Below are positions 45,481 to 55,469 of a DNA stretch of 64,000 nt, piece after piece. The position numbers were made by a program, and so were the translations under genes. The notes below the pieces were generated by a model that searched no databases, was not told the DNA's origin, and was given only the letters and a program-made list of their open reading frames with translations. Position 1 is the first letter of the stretch. Each line of letters opens with the position of its first letter. Source of the stretch: Musa acuminata AAA Group. Its lineage: Eukaryota > Streptophyta > Magnoliopsida > Zingiberales > Musaceae. The DNA is taken from assembly GCF_036884655.1 (NCBI RefSeq), contig NC_088348.1, positions 26,683,501 to 26,747,500 of the forward strand. The letters are read 5' to 3'.

Positions 45481-45996
45481 ACTGTCAGAGGCTTCGCACG
45501 CTGTGCATGGGGATTGACCTATGATTCAACCGTCGCTCGGGCGAGGATATGATGTCCATTGTCATGAACTACCGGGGAATCAGAGGCGGTGCCAGTGAGG
45601 GTGGAGGCTGTGCGGGTGTAGTAGGCGAAAATTCCCACTACGGCATGGCGAGTGCATTGGGAGTTGTCCCGGGGGGGGGGGGGGGGGGGGACACGAGGGG
45701 GATGATGGTTTGCATCATCCCCGTTAGAACTTGAACTTGGTATGTCAGGTAGAGGAACACCTCGGTAGAGATAGAAGGTTGAGCAGTAGCCATTCCCGAG
45801 GGTGATAACCCCGGGTTCATGAACAGTCGCCAATAGCGCCCCGGGGGTCGTTCGCCTCTAGCTCAAGGGGAGGCAGGAGTTGTTCCCCCAGCCTGAGGGT
45901 CAAGTGGGTCGAGAGGCACTCATTGCCCAATTGTTTGACATTGTTGCCCGACTGGGAACGATCTTACGACATTAGGCCCTCTTTCTAGCGCCAAAA

Positions 45997-46789
45997 TGAT
46001 AGTGATCCTTTACACCATGGCAGAGGGAGTCAGTACGACTTGGTTCGGTCCCGGGTGCGCAAGATCGTCCACGTCGACGCTCGAGCGACAGGGATCATCA
46101 ACTAGTGAGGTCGGGCTTTGGCTTTGGCTTCTAAGTCGTGAAGCTCTCCTTGGCGAGCTGCTTGCCTCTCTATCTCCGATCCTTGCACACAGGTCAGGGT
46201 CGAGAAGGGGGCTCCCGATTTCGACCCCTTTGAAGATCTAGTTAACATGGGGTGGAAAATGAGCAAAAGACCATCTATTATCGGCCCTGTGATGGGTTTT
46301 TACCCCTCCACCAGGGGACCAGTCGTACCTATCATATTTATTATTACCGACCCTTCGGGCGGCGAACTTACTCTTGGGGCGGATGTTGGGCGTCCTCGGT
46401 GTCATGATGTTGTGCGGTGGCGTTGTACTCGGTGCCGTCCCGACCTTTATGGGATGATATTGTACTTGGTCGGTGTCGCCCCGATCTTTGCAGGACGATG
46501 TTGTATTTGGTTGGTGCCAACCTGGTCTTTACAGGATGGCGCTATACTCGGTCGACGTCGTCCCGACTTTTACGAGACGACACGGTACTTGATCGGCGCT
46601 ATCTCAACTTTTGCGGGATGGCACGGTACTCGGTCAGCGCTGTCCCGATCTTTGTGAGATGGCACTATACTCAATTGGTGTCGTCCGACCTTTGCGAAAC
46701 GACGTTGACCGGGGATGTACGGTCCAGTATGTTAATTTTGATGCTGATGTGATTGTGAATAGTGATTGGAAGCAAAATATGCCCCATCA
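45997..46789 (-). repeat. Element A, 5' LTR
   Basis: + orientation starts TGATAGTGATCCTTTACACC and ends ATATGCCCCATCA, 793 bp. It is followed by the CTGAG copy of the target site. On the - strand the PBS-like TTTTGGCGCTAGAAAGAGGG comes right after it (45977-45996). Confidence 0.85.
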
Positions 46790-46794
46790 CTGAG

Positions 46795-47110
46795 TAACAC
46801 CTTTAGAGCTGGTTTCATTATTAGAGATCGTCAAGAAATTTGGTGTGCAGCATATTTGAAGTCTCTATCAGATGAATCACCTCGATCGATAAAGGTTTCA
46901 CACACATTCAAATTGAGACAGACTCTCTTAACTTTGGCAGAATTGAAACGATCTGATACACAATCTTCTTGGCTTGTTGAACACTTAATAGCAGAGATTA
47001 AGCAACTGCTAGTGCATTTTAATTCGATTATTATCATGCATTGCTTTGGAGAATATAATATGGCAGATCAAATCCCCCAAGCTTTGTATGTATGTAACTC
47101 TCCAAAATGA
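46795..47110 (+). pseudogene. RNase H-like (RVT_3 type) remnant
   Basis: The frame ending at 47110 reads TFRAGFIIRDRQEIWCAAYL, LTLAELKRSDTQSSWLVEHL, IAEIKQLLVHFNSIIIMHCF and GEYNMADQIPQAL. This follows the order of plant RNase H domains of LINEs or related host proteins (GxxxRD ... H.xRExNxxAD). The start is missing at the element A junction; the left flank ending at 24912 may hold the missing piece (YKINTE). It is broken and probably a LINE remnant. Confidence 0.5.
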
Positions 47111-48555
47111 CTTGACTAGTCATTTGTCAGAGCTGTGAAAACTTAATAGATTTTTTTCCTTTTGGAAAAAAAACAATAATATAAGATAAAATCTTTTTAT
47201 GGTTGCATACTAATCTACTTTAACACCTCAACTAGCAAAGTAGATACTGGAATTAGATTCATGTATTAAGTAGTGAATCAGATTTGGTTTGGGATTTAAG
47301 TAGGATGAAAGTTTATAAGATAATTTGGAAACATATATCCTATCTATTTTTTACCTATATGACTCACCAATATCTTTTTGGTTTAAAGTAGTAGTATCAT
47401 ATTCCTCAATCTTATATTGGTGAAAACTTTATGTACTGATGCATGGGATGATTTTTTATGCAAATGTAAATGATGAAAATGGATTTGTTCTCAAAATCTT
47501 ACTATCAATGCCTAAATTTTTACTAACTAAGCTAGCTAACATCAAATTATGATTTAAGAGAATAGAAGCTAAAAAAAAAAGAGAGAACAGATTTATTCCT
47601 AATTAAGAATGACTGACTTAACAACTGAAAATTAACCAAGTTGAAAGGATTTCCCTGTTCTTTTTCCTCTTTATCAGTCTTTTGAGATTGCAAGAATCCA
47701 ACTTATCCTTTGCTTCCCTCTTCTCATTATTCTTCCCTGGACAAAAAAACATTTGGATGTAAAGTCCATCATATTAGCATATATAAAGAGGATTGTTTAG
47801 AGGATTGGAAGCATAAACTGGGAAGCATTGAAAGTGGAAACCCACAACTCTGCCATGTTCACAGGTATCTGCAAACACAGGCATCAGGTAGTCAAAACAT
47901 CTAACTGTATCATCACAACATAACACACTTTGACAATATATAATTGAATGAAAAGAATCAGAAAAGAATTAAAATCATCAAATGTGATGTTCTCCAAAAA
48001 CCATGAATAACTCAAATTCAAATCTCGGAAACCGTCTCTATGCAAATATAAAGGTAAGGTGTGTATATAGACCCCCGGGTTCATTTCTATTATTTATGTG
48101 CTTCAGTTGTCAACCATCAGCAATTTGACAAATAGAATACTGGGAGGAGACAAAAGCAACTGAAGAAATTGCTCTCCTGCTATCAGTTTACTAAAGTAAT
48201 ATTCTCCAGAAATCATGAATAACATGACCTACAAGAAAGACATATTTTAAAATCAAATAACTCATTCAGCCAAAACCATATATAAGAAAGACAAATAGAG
48301 GTAACTGTTGAACAGAACAATGACTTAAAAACTAAGATAACAAAATCAGAAGAACCATACTAAATTTTCTTTGCTCAGGTTTTGGCCATGTTTTTCAAGG
48401 GAAAGATATAACAAGCAAGCATATGTCCAGAGCAGTAGAGTATGGTATCACTAGTCCAGTGCCAGCTAATGATATAAGCACAGGGAAAAAAGTGACGAGT
48501 ACAGGCATAACCTTACTGTGGACTTGCATGGGTGATATATAAACATCTTAAATAC
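47111..48555. other. AT-rich spacer
   Basis: No gene, RNA gene or defined repeat is recognised. Short open frames (for example 47710-47904) lack recognisable domains. Confidence 0.5.
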
Positions 48556-49184
48556 TGATAAGGGTAATAATGGCGACATGATGTGTCACGACGTCGGCCT
48601 CACCTGGGTGCCACTCTGCCCGAAAAGGAGGACAATAATGCTGACTCGACATGTGCTGATGTCATCTGCCCTCAGACAATGACTTCATCGTTGTCTGACC
48701 CCGCGCGCTTGACCGAGGCAGAGGACGACGACCGAAGCTCGCCCATACCCTGCGGCAGCTCGATTCTCCACGCAACGTCAATGGCAATGTCAGACGCCAT
48801 CAGAGGTACGATCCTGTCTCCCGCAGGCAGGCACATCAGGTAACGCTAAACTGCCTTATAAATACCCCCGAGTCCTAAACGAAGGGGGGAGGGGGACTTC
48901 TTCACTAAACAAACCCCCTCCACATCTCCATCTAACTTGATCGTCGGAGGGGTCGGGCCGAGCACCCCGGCCCAACCTTTATGCAGGGGCGAAGCCAAAG
49001 GATCTCGTCGGCCCCGCAGGCGAGGAGTTCCTGCCTGGAAGAGACGACTATACCGTCCCGATCGGACCTCGCCCACGACCACCCTAGCGGGCTCGAGGAG
49101 CGCCCCAGGGAGATCCCCGCCTTCCGGACCCGAACCAAGCCGCGTCGGCCCCGAGGCCACGGCATACAATTGTTCCTCGCAACA
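48556..49184 (+). mobile_element. Solo LTR related to element B
   Basis: A 629-bp block starts TGATAAGGGTAATAATGGCG and ends GTTCCTCGCAACA. It is flanked by a perfect 5-bp duplication, AATAC, at 48551-48555 and 49185-49189. It shares with the B LTRs the order of CACATCA, CTTATAAATACC (TATA at about 48856), TCTAACTTGATCGTCGGAGG and CCCGAGGCCACGGC. No internal region is present, so it is a solo LTR. Confidence 0.88.
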
Positions 49185-49189
49185 AATAC

Positions 49190-50645
49190 CTTGACTCTTT
49201 ATAGTAGTCACGCTGTCACTCAAAGCACCTAGAAGATATACTAGAAGCAATTAGATTAAAGAAAATAGGAGATTACCTGTATGACAGAGAGCATTATTAA
49301 CTTAGCCAATGCATGTGTTTACTGATAGCTTCACATGAATACATGTATTACTATACACATGATGGTCAAAACAAGCATTTGCTTTGGTGTTCAAAGGCTG
49401 TGCACTTCCCAGATGCAAGCCCAATGCCTATTGCACTTCATTGAAAGCTGAAACCATGCGCATATTCAATAATTTTTATATATAGTGAAATATAAAAATG
49501 ATGGTCTAAAGCCAGCACTGCTTGGAGTTCTTAGGTTGTTTATTATCTAAGCACTAACCAAATATCGACAGCATCGTCACATCCTTCTAAAGTTGAAACC
49601 TTAAGAAGTGTTGTTCATGGTCTACAAAGCCCGCCAATTTCTCAACCTTCTCAAACCTCTAGCAGAACATGAATAGCATCCAACAAATAACAATTCAGTA
49701 GATCACGTCATACGGTTGTATATGATTAATCAACTGTTTGATGTGGTGCACTCTTAACCTTAAAAGTTCCAGGAGCTGCACTCCTGATTCTTTTAACCTT
49801 AACAGCACAACGGAAAAAGGAAATATAATCTGAGTTATGTTACATCAAAGATAAATTCCATTTATAGTCTTGCATGCTTGAATTGCACATAAATTAGCAA
49901 ATTAAACTGATACAGAATCATAACAAGTAGAGATCAAAACATGCATAAATCTACAACTAAAACAAGGCTAATAGTTTGGTGTTTAGAAGTAGTACACCAC
50001 GGACCAGATATAGTCTTATAGAATGATCAAAAAGTCATTGTATTCTGTTTGCTGTATGCAAAAGGAAGAATGAGGCTTTCAGGCACGTAAAAGCAAGATT
50101 AAAATGCTCTTTAGAACCAATAACTCAAGTGGTCAAACAGCCATGATTACCAGAGTGCAAAAGAGAGTTGACCATTCTCCGTGACTTGCGCGCGCTTGTG
50201 TTTGCCTCGACGACCACATTACCAGGGACGGGGACACCGTCTTCCATGATTACCGGGGTTGTCTCGGATCCAAGAAATGGTGGAACCATATCAGGTCGAT
50301 TCCTTATTGGATCAAATTTGAATTCGGGCCGGATCTTAATTGGATGATTTCGATTCGACCCATTAAATTTGGATCGAGCTTGAGTTGTCTCAGATCCGGA
50401 TTTAATCAGATCGGATCGGGATGCTTTGGGTGACGTACCCAACATTAGTTAACCTGCTCATGCATTGTGATTGGAAAGTGATTCATGGGGACCACACGCG
50501 GGACCGACCATTAAGCGGTGCCCGAAGAGCCGGTGGGACAGGGGAGGGTGTGAGCAGTACGTACCGATCAGGAGTGGTGTATTGACGCTGCGAGACCTCT
50601 TCATCTTCCGTCGACGACAAGCTCGAGTGTCGGGAGCAGGAGGAA
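49190..50645. other. Spacer and probable ARO upstream region
   Basis: AT-rich to about 50150. From 50200 to 50440 there is a low-complexity stretch of GGATCGGATC/GATTCGACCC-like words, similar in kind to 17470-17590. From 50460 to 50645 it is GC-rich, presumably the leader of the ARO gene. No TATA box was picked out. Confidence 0.4.
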
Positions 50646-52541
50646 ATGGCGGAGGGGACGAAGCAGATCCTGGCGAAGCCGATCCAGCTGGCGGATCAGG
50701 TGAGCAAGTCGGCTGGGAGTGCCCAGACCAACAAGCAGGAGTGCTTGGAGCTGAAGGCGCGGGCGGACAAGCTCGCGACCCTCCTCCGCCAGGCCGCCCG
50801 GGCCGAGCTCTACGAGCGCCCCGCCCGCCGCATCATGGATGACACCGAGCAGGTCCTCGATAAGGCCCTGGGCCTTGTCTACCGCTGCCGCAACCGCGTC
50901 CTCGTGCACCGCCTCTTCAGCATCACCCCCGGTGCCGCCTTCTCCAAGATGTTCATCCAGATCGACAACTCTGTGGCCGATGTCTCCTGGCTCCTCCGCG
51001 TCTCCGCGCCCGCTGGAGACGACGACGGCCTGCTCCACGGCCTGTGCCCCATCGCCCAGAACGAGCCCATCCTCACCCTCATCTGGAGCAACATCGCCAC
51101 GCTCCACACCGGTCACTCGGACGCCCGATCCGAGGCGGCCGCCGCCCTCGTCTCCCTCGCCCGCGACAACCAGCACTTCGCCAAGCTCATCATCGAAGAG
51201 GACGGCGTCGCGCCCCTCCTCCGCCTGCTCAAGGAGGGCAAGGCGGAGGGGCAGGAGAATGCCGCCCGCGCACTCGGCCTCCTCGGCCGCGACCGGGAGA
51301 GCGTTGACTGCCTCGTCGCCGCTGGAGTCTGCTCCGCCTTCGGCAAGGTCCTCAAGGACGGGCCCATGAAGGTCCAGGCCGTCGTCGCGTGGGCCGTCGC
51401 CGAGCTAGCCGCCAACAATTCCAAGTGCCAGGACGTCTTCGCTAAGAACAACGTCGTCCGCCTCCTTGTCGGCCACCTCGCCTTCGAGACCATCCAAGAA
51501 CATAGCAAGTACTCCGTGCCGTCCAAGGCCATGTCCATCCACTCCGTTGTACTAGCCAACAAGGCCGCCGCGTCCGATTCCTCCTTCGACGACGCCAAGG
51601 ACCGGTGTCTGCTCTCGCATCCGGAAGATCAGTCCAAAAGCTATCAATTCCACTCCGTCGTGCAGTCCACGGTGGCCTCCGCCAAGGTCAGTAGACTCGC
51701 CCTGAACTCAAACAGCGTCACCAGCACAACCGCGCCCTGGAAGCCCCAGCAGCATTCTCTGTCGGGGTCCGGCAACAGGGCGAGGGAAATGGAGGACCGG
51801 AGCACCAAGGCCAAGATGAAGGCCATGGCAGCCAAGGCCCTGTGGCAGCTCGCCAGGGGCAACGCCGACATCTGCAGGAACCTCACCGAGTCCCGAGCCC
51901 TCCTCTGCTTCGCGGTGCTCCTGGAGAAAGGCACGGGAGATGTTCGACACAATTCCGCCATGGCACTGATGGAAATCACCCGCGTGGCCGAGCACAACGC
52001 CGACCTCCGGCGCTCCGCATTCAAGCCGAACTCGCCAGCGTGCAAGGCGGTCATCGACCAGCTCTTACACATCGTCGAGAAGGGGGAGCACGACGACCTG
52101 CTGGTACCCAGCGTGACGGCCCTGGGCTGCCTGTCGAGGACGTTCCGGGCGACCGAGTCCCGGGTGATCGCTCCGCTGGTGCGCCTGCTCGACGAGACGG
52201 AAGCGACGGTGATGAGCGAGGCGGTGGCGGCGCTGACCAAGTTCGCGTGCACCGAGAACTACCTGCACGTCAACCACTCGCAGGCCATCATCGAGGCCGG
52301 AGGGGCGAGGCACCTGATCCAGCTGGTGTACCTGGGGGAGCAGGTGCAGGTCGAGGCGTTGGTCCTGCTGTGCTACATTGCCATGCACGTGCCCGACAGC
52401 CAGGAGCTGGCGGACGCCGAGGTGCTCAACACGCTGTCGTGGGCATCGAAGCAAGCGCACCTGGTGCAGGACTGGAGGGCGGACGATCTGTTGCCGGAGG
52501 CCAAGGCGAGGTTGGAGCTGTACCAGATGAGAAAGCTGTAG
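50646..52541 (+). CDS. ARO: ARMADILLO REPEAT ONLY (ARO) protein
   Basis: ARO proteins are plant armadillo-repeat scaffolds that in Arabidopsis help position ROP GTPase activity for tip growth in pollen tubes and trichomes. It is a single intact exon of 631 residues, within the family range of about 600-670. Residues 1 to about 150 are the ARO-specific helical N-terminal part (QILAKPIQLADQVSKSAG, LLRQAARAELYERPARRIMD). Armadillo repeats follow from about 165, for example DGVAPLLRLLKEGKAEGQEN, GPMKVQAVVAWAVAELAANN, KAMAAKALWQLARGNADICR, DVRHNSAMALMEITRVAEHN and QVEALVLLCYIAMHVPDSQE. A poorly conserved Ser/Lys-rich linker sits at about 290-380. The coding GC content is very high with strong C/G third positions, as in many monocot genes. 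The start is the first in-frame ATG, with context GAAATGGCG. Paralogue assignment (ARO1-ARO4) is not possible here. Confidence 0.93.
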   Translation: MAEGTKQILAKPIQLADQVSKSAGSAQTNKQECLELKARADKLATLLRQAARAELYERPARRIMDDTEQVLDKALGLVYRCRNRVLVHRLFSITPGAAFSKMFIQIDNSVADVSWLLRVSAPAGDDDGLLHGLCPIAQNEPILTLIWSNIATLHTGHSDARSEAAAALVSLARDNQHFAKLIIEEDGVAPLLRLLKEGKAEGQENAARALGLLGRDRESVDCLVAAGVCSAFGKVLKDGPMKVQAVVAWAVAELAANNSKCQDVFAKNNVVRLLVGHLAFETIQEHSKYSVPSKAMSIHSVVLANKAAASDSSFDDAKDRCLLSHPEDQSKSYQFHSVVQSTVASAKVSRLALNSNSVTSTTAPWKPQQHSLSGSGNRAREMEDRSTKAKMKAMAAKALWQLARGNADICRNLTESRALLCFAVLLEKGTGDVRHNSAMALMEITRVAEHNADLRRSAFKPNSPACKAVIDQLLHIVEKGEHDDLLVPSVTALGCLSRTFRATESRVIAPLVRLLDETEATVMSEAVAALTKFACTENYLHVNHSQAIIEAGGARHLIQLVYLGEQVQVEALVLLCYIAMHVPDSQELADAEVLNTLSWASKQAHLVQDWRADDLLPEAKARLELYQMRKL

Positions 52542-52544
52542 GTG

Positions 52545-55469
52545 TAAACCACATCCCAAGCTTCATTCAGATAATGTTGTGTATACATCCAATTTCTCCT
52601 GCTTTTTTTTTTCCCTGATTTAAATTTAAGGTTTCAGCAACAAATTTGCAGTTGTAGTGTCATTAGAGAATGCTAGAGATGATCTATGGATAGAAAACAT
52701 TTTTATTTCCAGGGCTCCCATCTATATGGGATCTGAAGACAACTTAGAAATGATCTCCTTTCCTCATCTTGTTTCAGTACATTGTACCTTCATTTAGATA
52801 CATCTCTCCTAGTTTATATCTCCATTTATGGTCCAAAGCAATTGCAACTCTGATGACATTTTTGGCTAATGAGAATAAAAGGTCTCTGACAATGATTGAT
52901 CATTTAATTTTTACTTTTATTTACTTAGAAACAGGATATGATGAATTTAATCTTCTTTTTCCATTTAATCTTCTTTTTCCAGCAGTTGAATATGATGAAT
53001 TGCTTTATGATTCAGTCTTCATCATGATGGTTCCTATGCAGCAAAATGCTATTTGATCATCAAAATTGTTCAGTTCCAATTCTAATCTACCAGTCTCATT
53101 TTGGATGATGATGCTTATAGTAAAAGCACTGAACATTGTTGCTTTGTATCAAACAGGAAAATTTTTATGAAAGCCATAAAATGTTAAATCTCTAAAATCC
53201 ACAATTTTAATCAATGATAAAGAAATTAACCTGACACTTGGACACCCAAATCCAAAATGATTCATTCTTAGACATGGATATATTATCAGGCCACAATTTT
53301 TTTTTCTGGTTTCATCTACAATTAATCCCCTTGTCAATGTGTTGTGCCTTTAAAAGCCCAAACAACCTGAGGTGGCAATTGGTAAAAGAAATTGATGAAT
53401 GGATTCTTTTGGTGCAAAGGACAAATCACTTTGATACAACAGTTCTCTCTCTGTCTCTCTCTCATAGTTTAATAAGGCCAAACAATATTCCAAGATATGG
53501 CTACATAAATTCCTGGTATCTGGTTCTTGCCTGACCTTCATGGCTGGTATGAATGCATCAGATTCCCAAGTGTTTGAAAGCCACTCATTACTGTGGTGTA
53601 GCAGGTGGAGGCAATAGGACAAAGGACAAAGACTGGAACGACCATAGTAACACAATAATCTATAGAAATGGCCAGTCATGCACTGAAGACCAGGTCCTGG
53701 GAATATTAGTGCAGGAAAAGGCACATTCTCATGTGGCCAACCATGTAAAGGCAGCAACTTTTGTTCCAAAAGAAATTTCTCTGGCAGAAGCAATTCTTAT
53801 GGGTTTAAGGTTTCAGTCCCTGAGCTAATTGTCTGGAACAGTGACCTAGGAATTATTGATTGCTGCATCATCATGGATGTCTCAGAAGTTGGTCCTGGTT
53901 GAAGCATCATGATGCTTGGAAATGGTTTGTCTGCCAATCTTTGCCTGTTTAGTCCTCGACTTTCCAAAACTTTATCTCCTGGTGCTAGAACTCTGCACAT
54001 CCAACTCTACCAACAATACTAATTATGTTATGTACTGCCACAACTATGAACCCACTGTTGATATAAGACTAGTGCAAAAATAGAATAGAAATAATGGAAG
54101 CATTTACAAGGAAAATAGCAAAAATTAGTTCATCAACAGAAGCTTCCAGCTACCAAAAAGTTCCATTCATCATTGCAAATGTTTTCGGGTGCAAAAATGG
54201 TATAGGGCTATTCACTCCTACCACTAGTAATTTGCAACAAGTTGTGGCTTTTAGCTACAAAAGCCTTGTGGTTAAAGACACACCTATCATAAACTAGTTG
54301 CTAGAGTAGATAAAATGGGTTTAGGGGTTCATCACACATGATATGTGATAGTGATTACCTGTGGATGTATATTAAGCAGAAAATACTAGATAACAAATTT
54401 TTTGAACAAGATAAACTAAACTGAAAATTACCAAATCCAACACAAATGCAAAATTTTCATGAATGAAATATTAGTTCAACTTACTACACAAAGTCACATA
54501 TCTTCTTAAGAAGTGCATGTTTGAACGAAGTATGCATAGAAATTTTGTTAAAAAAAGTGTCTGGGAACTTTAAAATTGTATTCAACTAGGCAAGCATGTC
54601 GATGACATCCTATAGCTTGTTAGAGACAAAGGCAAGTATAGAGTGTGGGACTTGTGGAGGTAGATGCTGCTGAAATGAATATTAGGCCAGAAGCATAAAT
54701 ATGTGATTCACGACTGCTATGTAAAAATACACAAAGGAGTTGGAAGTACCTATAACTATTTATCAACAATATATCAAAACAAACTCAGCTTCAAAATTCA
54801 TAACCTTGGCAATTAAGCAATACAAGAGAAGAAAAAAAAGAAACAGAACTAGTAATAATTGATAAATATAACAAACAACCACAACTATGTAACTCACTAC
54901 TGAACAAGACCTAGTGTCTATTGGATCTAAATACAATTAAATTTCTTGAATTTTGTCATTTAGATCAGGAAGTTGTCAGTATAGTTCACACTGCATGGAG
55001 GATGAACACTGTTTTGACTTCAAAATTTTCCAAGCTTCTACATGAAGGATACTTAGGTGTGGAGGCACATTGGACGTTCAATAAATAGAGCCCTAAGTAA
55101 GCAGAGGGCCACATTGTGCTCGTACTCAATGCCTAAATGATTTTAAGCATTCATAAAGACCTGTTATTTTGGTCAGTAAGTTATCATGCAACTAAGAGAA
55201 TATATATACATAACCATTGGCATGGGCTGAATATCAACTTGGGAATATCTACCAAACAGGGCTATTCCGGTGTCATCAGTTCTAAAGGACCAGTTCTTCT
55301 AACAAGAAATACCAATCTATCAAACTCGAACAATACCGAATCCCAACTTATGTAAACAAAGTTAATAAAAAAGTGAAAAATCATATTTTCAACAATTATC
55401 AATTATGTTCATTAATGATAAAGAATGATCTTGAATGCCTGACTTGCTGTTTGAATGTTTCATTTATAT
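52545..55469. other. Spacer between ARO and CaM KMT
   Basis: Mostly AT-rich. A (CT)n run lies near 53445-53462. One coding-like stretch at 53797-54000 is listed separately. The part next to 55469 should be the CaM KMT 3' UTR. Confidence 0.45.
53797..54000 (-). other. Unidentified coding-like stretch
   Basis: A 67-residue open frame (MCRVLAPGDKVLESRG... PFPSIMMLQPGPTSETSMMM ... SGTETLNP) has a composition more protein-like than its surroundings. An AG acceptor-like site lies near its 5' side. No family is recognised and no partner exons were found. It could be an exon of an unannotated gene or a fragment. Confidence 0.2.

Larger units (their letters stand above)
24918..46789 (-). mobile_element. 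Element A: Ty3/Gypsy (Tat-like) LTR retrotransposon, degraded, host of elements B and C
   Basis: Two related LTRs (24918-25800 and 45997-46789), with TG...CA ends, bound a 21.9-kb block. The flanking 5-mers are CCGAG (24913-24917) and CTGAG (46790-46794), a target duplication with one C-to-T change. On the - strand the order is LTR, PBS-like TTTTGGCGCTAG, gag, protease, reverse transcriptase, RNase H, integrase, then an antisense ORF, tandem repeats, polypurine tract and LTR. An RNase H after RT plus an antisense ORF between pol and the 3' LTR fits the Tat lineage. Coding regions carry many stops and frameshifts. Two later insertions (28267-31673 and 32967-41168) account for 11.6 kb of its length. 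Confidence 0.88.

Noticed and set aside
50200..50440. GGATCGGATC-rich stretch as a regulatory array upstream of ARO
   Set aside because: Similar low-complexity words occur at 17470-17590 and widely in plant DNA; no defined motif or spacing.
50601..52559. Long open frames antisense to or out of frame with the ARO gene
   Set aside because: The high GC third positions of ARO remove stops in other frames; only the + strand 631-residue frame has family similarity.
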